In this document: positions 1 to 5,514 of the stretch, one piece after another | Position numbering within the stretch: the first letter of the stretch is position 1 | Layout of the letters: each line of letters opens with the position of its first letter | Source of the DNA: JBKEDH01 sp047975295 | GTDB lineage: Bacteria; Bacteroidota; Bacteroidia; Flavobacteriales; Flavobacteriaceae | Assembly: GCA_047975295.1 (NCBI GenBank) | Contig: JBKEDH010000069.1 | Location: 1 to 10,782 of the forward strand | Direction of reading: 5' to 3' | Length of the DNA: 10,782 nucleotides | Notes under the pieces: model-generated | Seen by the model: the letters and a program-made list of their open reading frames with translations, nothing else | Databases searched by the model: none | What the model was told of the DNA's origin: nothing | Position numbers and translations under genes: made by a program

Positions 1-3000
1 GTGTTGGTTAAACACCTTATCTATTACGGGCAATCCCTGGTTCACACGTTCTACGGCTTCAAAAAGCGAAACTACTTTTTCCTGTAGCTTCCCCTTTTCG
101 TCCTTGTAAATGGCAACGTGGTGGTTGTTTCCCGTGCTTACATAATCCACGGGTATTTTTTGCTCTTTATCGTCCAAGATAAAATTGCCCAAATGGTTTT
201 TTTTGTAATGCAGGGGCTCGGCATTTTTTACTCCCGAAATAGTTACCCGTTTTATGGCTATTCCATTGGCTTCATTAAGCCAAATCGGGTTTTTATCCAA
301 GTCTGAAAAGGCCTTTTTAGGGTCGTTCCCGAAATCTTCCAACCGCTTTTTTAAGGTTCTTTTAATTCCTTCGTCCACTATTTTTTCAATGGACTTCAAA
401 TCCTTGAAATTTTCAGGCGTAACGTCTTTTCTGATGGAGTAATCTTCTTCCAACCAAACTAGTTTTACCTTTTCGGGAAGTGTTTCCGTATTGTTTCCAT
501 CTAAATAAATGGGTGATTTTGACAAGGCATTTTTTCCGCCAAATGCCTTTTTAGGGTCATTCCCGTGGGCTTCCAATCGCTCGAACAGCAACTTTCTAAA
601 AAGGGGATTGGCCACTTTTTTGATGGTTTCCTCATCAAACTTGGTTCCCACTTTTTCTTCTTTGCTGTTGTGGTAATGATATTTGCCATAAACGGTTTCC
701 TTGTGCAATTGTCCTCTTGGTGTTAGCGTTTCTTGGGGTTCGTCCTTGCCCGAAATTTTATTCTTGTTCTTGGTAACTACCTTGTTCTTTGCCTTGTGCG
801 ACACCAATACACGTTCCAAATGTGTTTTGGCCACTTGCCTAAAATTGGGAATAGGCTCTTTGAACAACCGCTTTTTGTTTCCCTTGTCGTCTGTTTTAAC
901 CTCGGTTTCCGATTTTTCTATGCCTACAATATTGTTGTGGTTTTTATGGTTAACATCGGTTCTAGCGTTTAGGTAGTTCAAATACTGAATATGGTTGCGC
1001 TTGGTAAAGGCTACCGTTAGGGCATCCATAGCGTGGTGCCTATGGTCGTTCCGTTTGGTCCAATCGGTTATTACCTCTACTCTTTTGCCAAATTTTCGCT
1101 CCTGTATCTCGGTAAGGCCCAAAGCTCTGTATTTGGGCAGGTTGAGTTCCTTCATTACGTTGATCAAACCCCAATCATCCCGTAGCCGGTCGGTAATGGC
1201 ACCTGATGTTGGCACTACGGACCTGGTTATTTTAAACAATATGTTTTTTGCTTTTTTGGCAATGTACTGGCTGTCCCGCAGATCCCTTTCGGCAAAGCCA
1301 TCGCCAATTTCGGCTTCCCGTTTTTGCAATTTTTGAAACTTGGCCTTCGAGATTCCTTCTTCTGGATTGTCCTTGTTTTTTTGTCCGCTTTGGTACAAAA
1401 AGGCAATCCTATCCAAGTACTTATCCAGTTTTTCCTCGCCAAACTTGCTCTCTATATAATCGATGGCGGTTTGGTTGCCCTTGTCCAGATTGTCTTGCCT
1501 GAACGAAATGGTCTTGTTGGAAAAACTATCGTCAAAGGCCTTCGATTGGGGAATGATGTGCTCGATATCGATTTCTTTGGTAAAAAGCTTTTCCCTTGGA
1601 ATATAGGTATCCGTATATAAGTCCTTATAGCCATTATTTTTGAGCTCTGCATATAACTTATATCGGATAACATCGTTCCGGGTGGGGTTTTTAAGTCCGA
1701 ATTCGCTTTGAAGCATCTTTACAATGGCTTCGTGCCTTGTTTTTGCGCTGTTGATGTTGGATGTCATTTCGGCACGTTCGGAAGCGTTCTTTTTTAGCTC
1801 CCGGGCCAATTCCACACGAACTTCATCAAAACGGAAATCAGGATCTTTTTCTTTTTCGCTATCGATCAATGTATTGACCACATTTACCATTTGGTTCAGG
1901 ATCTTTTCGACCACCGGATTGCGCAAACTGTTCTTTTTGAGCAATTCCAATCTCGGTTTCAGTTCCCGATTTGCGATTTCATCTTTGGTAAGCGAATGTT
2001 TGGAGTGCCTGTACCCCGCTTGGTCGCAAGCATCGGAATATTTGTGCTCTTTGATGTATGGATAGATTTTTCGCATCGCCTTGGCACTCAAGTTTCCATA
2101 GTCGTCCTGAAAGGAAACATTTGCTAAAATTTTGGCGTGTTCGGGGGCAAACCCGAATTTGGCGCACAACTGCTTTTTCAACCCGATATTGTCGTTTCCA
2201 TACGTTAAAATATCGGCTTCTTTGTATTTTTTGCCGTCATCTTCGGCGGAATACAACAAGTGCCACAATTGGTAAGATTTCTGTTTTTCAAATTCCTTAC
2301 CGTCCAATTCGGCATTGAACTCCAAGATATCGGTGTCGATTTCAAGGGTGTCGAAAATGGACTTGACCATTTCCTTTATGGCAGAAGCCGAAACGTTCAG
2401 ATCGTCGAGTTCTACTTCGTCCTTGCTCGATTTTACCTTCAGTAGATCTTTTATGTCGTAGCCCTCCAGTTCCAAAATCTTTAAATAGGCCTCGTACAAG
2501 GACTTGTTGGTGCGGTTGCCCTCCAATTGCGAATAGTTGATTTCCCACTCGGTGGGTTTGTATCCCAGCAACTTGATTATTTCGTTCGCCTTTAAATTGC
2601 CTTTAAGGTCCAGTTCCTCGAACAATTGTTGCTTAGCTTCCATATCGAAACAGAAAATCTCCTTTTCGCTCTCGAACAAGGTGGTTTGCGAATCGTTTTT
2701 TACCGTACGTTTTCTACTTCCTTTTTTCCGAACGATTACGTTACTTAGCACCTGCCAAATTTTGAACTCCTGGAACAAGGGCGAGGATTTTGGCGCCACA
2801 CGCAAACCGATGGTCTTTTTCTTACCGTTTACCTCGATTTCCCTGTTTTCAAACTCGCAAAAACTGATAAGTCCCTTTTGCGATTTCAATTTTCTTTGGT
2901 AGAAAATGACAATATCCCTAATTTCCTCTTTGAGGTCCGGCGTTAATTCCGAATGGAATTTCGATTGCGTTTCCCAGATGGTTTCGAATTCATCCAAATA

Positions 3001-4032
3001 ATCCTGTCGATAAAACACTTGGTTTTTTAACCGATTATGCGGATTCCTATGTAATTGACCATACAGATATTGCCCAACGGTTTCCTCATTGAAATAGAGC
3101 TCTTTGCTACGATCCGAAATGGCCCCGAGATATCCGCTCGATTTGTTCAGATCGTTATTGATGGCGGTAATCACGAAAGCAACTTCCTCTTTGTCCAATT
3201 GTTGATCAATGGCAGTGCTTCTCCATTTGTATGCCTGTAGTTTCTTTTTTTCCCGAGTGCTTAATTTTATCGTCCTTTCGTTTTTCAGCCCCTCTTCAAT
3301 ATCCTTGATCTCGGCAATATTAAATTTATGTTTTGCCCAAAATAATGTGGAAGTTGCCCGTTGCCCCTTGCCTTGCAACTCGGTATAAAACCCGTCGGTA
3401 AAGACATCGGGATAAAACTGCTTTTGAAAATCCCACACCCTGTCAAATTCCGTCTGCAGATCCGAACGGTAGAAATCGGGAAGAACCCTTTTACCATCCT
3501 GCAAAAACTGAAATACCAATTGTCCTGGCGTTATATTTTCTTCGTACAGGCGTTTGGCGATGGCCATCCCGTCAACGGCTTGGCCTTCTTCTTCGTTTTT
3601 CGCTTTTCGGCTACTTTTATAGCCCCGCTTTTTGTTGATGGCCAACAAGACACGGGCAAATTCCTCCTTCTCTATTTTTTCGGTAGCCGACTTGGCCCGC
3701 AATTGCCAAGTTTCAAAAGTTGTGTTCTTACCGTTTTCGGCCAAAATGGTTTCCTTAGAAATTAAATGGCTCGCTTTTAAAACCGCTATCAGGTTGTCCC
3801 TCCGAAGCTGGTAACGATCCAGATTACGCCTTGCACCACGTTTTAAGGTCCTGTCCGCATTGGTCGTTAGCGGTTTACCTTTTTCAAAATTGGTCTGTTC
3901 ATCGGTAGTCAAGGGATTCACACGAACCCCGATTTTCTCAATGGATGATTGTTCGCTCTCTTTTTCAGCCTCTTTTATGTAGGCAAAACCTATTGAGGTC
4001 GTTCCCAAATCCAGTCCTAATATTCTCTTCAT
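1..4032 (-). CDS. cas9: Type II-C Cas9 endonuclease, large Bacteroidota form, 3' end outside window
   Basis: RNA-guided DNA endonuclease of a type II CRISPR-Cas system; with crRNA and tracrRNA it cuts both strands of invading DNA. The frame is open from an ATG at 4032 to the window edge, 1344 codons with no stop or frameshift seen. RuvC-I is at the N-terminus (GLDLGTTSIG, catalytic D8), followed by the arginine-rich bridge helix (about 58-80) and a long recognition lobe. RuvC-II has RVELAREL with E741. The HNH nuclease has DIEHIIPQS with H825, then N839 and N848. RuvC-III has HHAMDA with H1000 and D1003. All catalytic residues are present, so the enzyme looks active. The remainder is the PAM-interacting C-terminal region. 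Its length exceeds the compact ~1000-1100 residue II-C enzymes and fits the larger Bacteroidota branch. A tracrRNA lies divergently upstream. cas1 and cas2 are not visible and may follow beyond position 1. Confidence 0.97.
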   Translation of the reverse strand, partial: MKRILGLDLGTTSIGFAYIKEAEKESEQSSIEKIGVRVNPLTTDEQTNFEKGKPLTTNADRTLKRGARRNLDRYQLRRDNLIAVLKASHLISKETILAENGKNTTFETWQLRAKSATEKIEKEEFARVLLAINKKRGYKSSRKAKNEEEGQAVDGMAIAKRLYEENITPGQLVFQFLQDGKRVLPDFYRSDLQTEFDRVWDFQKQFYPDVFTDGFYTELQGKGQRATSTLFWAKHKFNIAEIKDIEEGLKNERTIKLSTREKKKLQAYKWRSTAIDQQLDKEEVAFVITAINNDLNKSSGYLGAISDRSKELYFNEETVGQYLYGQLHRNPHNRLKNQVFYRQDYLDEFETIWETQSKFHSELTPDLKEEIRDIVIFYQRKLKSQKGLISFCEFENREIEVNGKKKTIGLRVAPKSSPLFQEFKIWQVLSNVIVRKKGSRKRTVKNDSQTTLFESEKEIFCFDMEAKQQLFEELDLKGNLKANEIIKLLGYKPTEWEINYSQLEGNRTNKSLYEAYLKILELEGYDIKDLLKVKSSKDEVELDDLNVSASAIKEMVKSIFDTLEIDTDILEFNAELDGKEFEKQKSYQLWHLLYSAEDDGKKYKEADILTYGNDNIGLKKQLCAKFGFAPEHAKILANVSFQDDYGNLSAKAMRKIYPYIKEHKYSDACDQAGYRHSKHSLTKDEIANRELKPRLELLKKNSLRNPVVEKILNQMVNVVNTLIDSEKEKDPDFRFDEVRVELARELKKNASERAEMTSNINSAKTRHEAIVKMLQSEFGLKNPTRNDVIRYKLYAELKNNGYKDLYTDTYIPREKLFTKEIDIEHIIPQSKAFDDSFSNKTISFRQDNLDKGNQTAIDYIESKFGEEKLDKYLDRIAFLYQSGQKNKDNPEEGISKAKFQKLQKREAEIGDGFAERDLRDSQYIAKKAKNILFKITRSVVPTSGAITDRLRDDWGLINVMKELNLPKYRALGLTEIQERKFGKRVEVITDWTKRNDHRHHAMDALTVAFTKRNHIQYLNYLNARTDVNHKNHNNIVGIEKSETEVKTDDKGNKKRLFKEPIPNFRQVAKTHLERVLVSHKAKNKVVTKNKNKISGKDEPQETLTPRGQLHKETVYGKYHYHNSKEEKVGTKFDEETIKKVANPLFRKLLFERLEAHGNDPKKAFGGKNALSKSPIYLDGNNTETLPEKVKLVWLEEDYSIRKDVTPENFKDLKSIEKIVDEGIKRTLKKRLEDFGNDPKKAFSDLDKNPIWLNEANGIAIKRVTISGVKNAEPLHYKKNHLGNFILDDKEQKIPVDYVSTGNNHHVAIYKDEKGKLQEKVVSLFEAVERVNQGLPVIDKVFNQH

Positions 4033-4050
4033 TATATATTGTATTTAATT

Positions 4051-4058
4051 CAAAAATA
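4051..4058 (-). promoter_or_regulatory. Predicted cas9 promoter, -7 box
   Basis: On the minus strand TATTTTTG matches the Bacteroidota -7 consensus TAnnTTTG exactly and lies 18 bases before the cas9 ATG, which gives a very short leader. The -33 position (about 4078-4080) reads TTA instead of the preferred TTG, with 19 bases between, so the promoter may be modest in strength. The ATG at 4032 is supported because the RuvC-I motif starts only a few residues later. Confidence 0.6.
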
Positions 4059-4088
4059 GCAAATTTTAAATAAACTCTAATTATAACA

Positions 4089-4119
4089 TTGTATATAACA
4101 TTTAGTTATCATATATTTG
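4089..4119 (+). promoter_or_regulatory. Predicted promoter for a small RNA divergent from cas9
   Basis: A -33 TTG (4089-4091), a 20-base spacer and a -7 box TATATTTG (4112-4119) form an exact match to the Bacteroidota promoter pattern. Transcription would start near 4124-4126 and run on the plus strand through the repeat-like element to the terminator at 4249-4279. No protein-coding gene follows. Its -33 element lies about 10 bases from that of the oppositely directed cas9 promoter, so the two promoters probably compete or are co-regulated. Confidence 0.55.
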
Positions 4120-4206
4120 TCGAACTGTTGCCCTCCAAAATTATAGGGGTGCCTTGTTATCTCTAGAGCCTCTCATAAGGGCTAAAGTCACATAAAACAG
4201 TTAAAT

Positions 4207-4231
4207 TAATTATATGCAATGCGTATAATTA
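4207..4231. repeat. 25-bp near-perfect palindrome before the repeat-like element
   Basis: The two arms around position 4219 are complementary across 12 pairs with a single T/G exception (4215/4223). It could be a DNA operator for a dimeric regulator, an RNA hairpin, or the guide portion of the crRNA-like RNA. Its strong AT content means some symmetry by chance is possible. Confidence 0.5.
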
Positions 4232-4248
4232 GTTGTGAATTGCTTTCA
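4232..4248 (+). repeat. Solitary CRISPR-repeat-like element (5' part of the repeat only)
   Basis: GTTGTGAATTGCTTTCA has the form of the conserved 5' end of Bacteroidota type II-C repeats as I remember them (compare GTTGTGATTTGCTTTCA in Bacteroides). Positions 4233-4249 are the exact reverse complement of the anti-repeat 4334-4350. Only the tracrRNA-pairing part is kept; the rest of a roughly 47-base repeat is replaced by the terminator. No second copy exists on this strand, so it is not an array. Confidence 0.7.
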
Positions 4249-4279
4249 GCCGTCTTCATTTTTTGAAGGCGGTTTTTTT
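4249..4279 (+). terminator. Intrinsic terminator directly after the repeat-like element
   Basis: A 10-pair stem (4249-4258 with 4264-4273, including two G-T pairs) with a five-T loop is followed by a T tract to 4279. The plus orientation is clear because the minus strand has no T run after the stem. It should end the small RNA and insulate the tracrRNA, whose promoter lies just downstream. Confidence 0.75.
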
Positions 4280-4320
4280 CTTTTTCAACCTCAATCCTTT
4301 CTATTCGAAAATTTTATTCC

Positions 4321-4328
4321 TATCTTTG
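4321..4328 (+). promoter_or_regulatory. Predicted tracrRNA promoter, -7 box
   Basis: TATCTTTG matches TAnnTTTG exactly and sits 5 bases before the anti-repeat, so transcription would begin at about 4332-4335, right at the anti-repeat. The -33 position 20 bases upstream (4298-4300) reads TTT rather than TTG. Bacteroidota type II-C repeats, as I recall them, carry a similar TATCTTTG, so this box may derive from repeat sequence. Confidence 0.65.
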
Positions 4329-4384
4329 CCCTACTGAAAGCAATTCACAATAAGGATTATTCCGTTGTGAAAACATTTGGGTCG

Positions 4385-4412
4385 CCGCTTGTCCATAATC
4401 AGGCGGTTTTTT
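4385..4412 (+). terminator. Internal terminator-like hairpin of the tracrRNA
   Basis: CCGCTT (4385-4390) pairs with AGGCGG (4401-4406, one G-T pair) around a 10-base loop and is followed at once by six T (4407-4412). It could end a short tracrRNA of about 80 nt. It is nested inside the 11-bp stem 4371-4381/4416-4426, which can form only when transcription reads past it. Confidence 0.5.
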
Positions 4413-4470
4413 ATGCCCAAATGTTTCGTAAACACGATGTAACAATCATTTCTAGGTGAACAAAACATTC

Positions 4471-4498
4471 AAGACGGGGCAACTCGTCTTTTTTTTTT
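4471..4498 (+). terminator. Final tracrRNA terminator
   Basis: An 8-pair stem (4471-4478 with 4483-4490, one G-T pair) closed by a GNRA tetraloop GCAA is followed by a T run to 4498. It is the strongest intrinsic terminator in the window and sets the likely 3' end of the full tracrRNA. Confidence 0.85.
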
Positions 4499-4861
4499 GC
4501 CTTTGGTTATATATTTAGCTACACTGAATCTTCGATTTCAAAAACTCCTTTTTAAAAGCAACACCACTTATTAACTAAAACATTTAAAGTGACATTGTTC
4601 ATTCAAGTGCCATTTCCCTTTTTTTAATATTTTGTTAGCACCAGTTAACATCATCTTGGCGAATAAAATATTTAACCCCTCAACTTCCAATTCGGGGCTT
4701 TTATTCAAACACTTCTACTAATATCTTCTAATAAAAGCTTTTAAATTGACTAAAAATAATAAAATAATAGGATTTTTCTTAATAAAAAGAGATGAAATAT
4801 CAATTAAAAAAAAAGGCAAAAACCGTAAAAAACTGAAAAACAGAATTTCACAATCAAAATT
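4499..4861. other. AT-rich intergenic spacer without a supported gene
   Basis: This stretch lies between the tracrRNA terminator and the 3' end of the convergent YciO-type gene. I see no convincing gene. A weak hairpin (CCCC 4676-4679 with GGGG 4694-4697) followed on the plus strand by CTTTTATT might be a poor terminator. The last part (about 4740-4860) is rich in A runs. An open frame from 4746 runs into the antisense of the next gene and looks like low-complexity chance. Confidence 0.6.
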
Positions 4862-5482
4862 TTACAAAATATCCAAAGCCCCCTTACCTTCCCTAACTAC
4901 AACAGGATTGTTCTCGGAAAAATCAATAACGGTAGAGGCTTCGTTATCGCCATAACCTCCGTCGATTACCACATCAACAAGGCTGCCCCATTTTTCAAGA
5001 ATAAGCTCAGGGTCGGTGGTATATTCGATAATTTCATCTTCGTCGCGAATAGATGTCGATACTATGGGGTTCCCTAATTGCTTAACAATTTCTAAAGCAA
5101 TAGCATTATCGGGTACACGAATACCTACCGTTTTTTTCTTTTTAAACGGGTTGGGCAAATTTTTAGAGCCCGGTAAAATAAACGTATAAGGCCCCGGCAA
5201 AGCCCGCTTTAATATTTTAAAAACCGAAGTATCTATTTGTTTTACATAATCGCTTAAATGGCTTAAATCGTGGCATACGAATGAAAAATTAGCTTTTTCT
5301 AATTTTACTCCCTTTATTTGCGCAATACGTTCCAAAGCCTTTATGTTTGTAATATCGCAGCCCAGACCGTAAACCGTATCGGTTGGATAAATAATAAGGC
5401 CACCACGTTTTAAAACCCCAACAACTTTAGCAATTTGTTTAGAGTTTGGGTTTTCTTCGTATAATTTTATAAATTCTGCCAT
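4862..5482 (-). CDS. yciO: Sua5/YciO/YrdC-family protein, YciO type (putative threonylcarbamoyl-AMP synthase-like)
   Basis: A 206-residue single-domain protein of the YrdC fold. Members of this family bind tRNA or nucleotides; YrdC/Sua5 makes threonylcarbamoyl-AMP from threonine, bicarbonate and ATP for the t6A modification of tRNA. Seen here: the GGLIIYPTDTVYGLGCD motif (about 27-43), the basic patch KGVKLEKANFSF, PGPYTFILPGS, VGIRVPDN and the C-terminal PVVVREGKG. Overall it follows E. coli YciO in order and length. The SxN signature of YrdC (STSAN) is STSIRDE here, as expected for the YciO branch, so synthase activity is uncertain. It lies 32 bp after uvrD on the same strand and is probably co-transcribed with it. 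The ATG at 5482 gives the expected N-terminus. Automatic pipelines would likely call it threonylcarbamoyl-AMP synthase. Confidence 0.88.
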   Translation of the reverse strand: MAEFIKLYEENPNSKQIAKVVGVLKRGGLIIYPTDTVYGLGCDITNIKALERIAQIKGVKLEKANFSFVCHDLSHLSDYVKQIDTSVFKILKRALPGPYTFILPGSKNLPNPFKKKKTVGIRVPDNAIALEIVKQLGNPIVSTSIRDEDEIIEYTTDPELILEKWGSLVDVVIDGGYGDNEASTVIDFSENNPVVVREGKGALDIL

Positions 5483-5514
5483 TTGGTTTTCTGTAAGAAA
5501 TACGTATGCCCAAT

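Larger units (their letters stand above)
4125..4279 (+). ncRNA. Putative crRNA-like small RNA with one repeat-like element and its own terminator
   Basis: Inferred transcript of about 155 nt between a good promoter (4089-4119) and an intrinsic terminator (4249-4279). From 5' to 3' it holds a possible three-way-junction leader (4123-4202), a near-palindromic AT-rich stretch (4207-4231), a 17-base CRISPR-repeat-like segment (4232-4248) and the terminator stem, which starts at the next base. The repeat-like segment can pair perfectly with the tracrRNA anti-repeat 4334-4350. With the bases before 4232 acting as guide, it would be a natural single crRNA. The CRISPR-repeat identity is inferred from the anti-repeat because no array is in view. 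It could instead be an unprocessed upstream part of a long tracrRNA transcript or a decayed leftover repeat; the tight fusion to a terminator argues for a working RNA. Expression is not shown. Confidence 0.45.
4333..4498 (+). ncRNA. tracrRNA for the type II-C Cas9
   Basis: The trans-activating RNA pairs with the crRNA repeat and anchors it in Cas9. In order: the anti-repeat CTGAAAGCAATTCACAA (4334-4350), perfectly complementary to 4233-4249; a nexus AAGGATTATTCCGTT (4352-4366), closely like the S. pyogenes nexus AAGGCTAGTCCGTT, with GGA/TCC pairing; an 11-bp perfect stem (4371-4381 with 4416-4426) that encloses a smaller hairpin with a T tract (4385-4412); and a final terminator (4471-4498). 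A short form may end near 4412 and a long form near 4498. It is divergent from cas9, with its own promoter at 4321-4328. The identity rests on the anti-repeat and nexus together, beside a cas9. The exact ends are inferred. Confidence 0.88.

Noticed and set aside
118..3814. Many open frames of 60-134 codons on the plus strand, and some on the minus strand, within cas9
   Set aside because: They overlap a complete, continuous Cas9 frame with all nuclease motifs, and their products look like antisense translations without domains.
4123..4202. A TPP riboswitch, suggested by GGGGTGCC at 4146-4153
   Set aside because: The CTGAGA and ACCTGAT core elements are absent, and no thiamine gene follows.
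4232..4350. A short CRISPR array made of the two copies of the repeat sequence
   Set aside because: The two copies are inverted relative to each other, only 17 bases long, and one is embedded in a tracrRNA with a nexus; there are no spacers in array form.
4235..4459. Open frame of 74 codons on the plus strand
   Set aside because: It runs through the terminator, the tracrRNA promoter and the tracrRNA itself, and its product is low complexity.
4676..4697. Terminator for the uvrD-yciO operon or for the tracrRNA
   Set aside because: The stem is only four G-C pairs with a long loop and a poor T tract; it is too weak to list as a terminator.
4746..4955. Open frame of 69 codons rich in lysine and isoleucine
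   Set aside because: It is a low-complexity A-rich stretch that ends inside the antisense of the YciO-type gene and has no recognisable domain.
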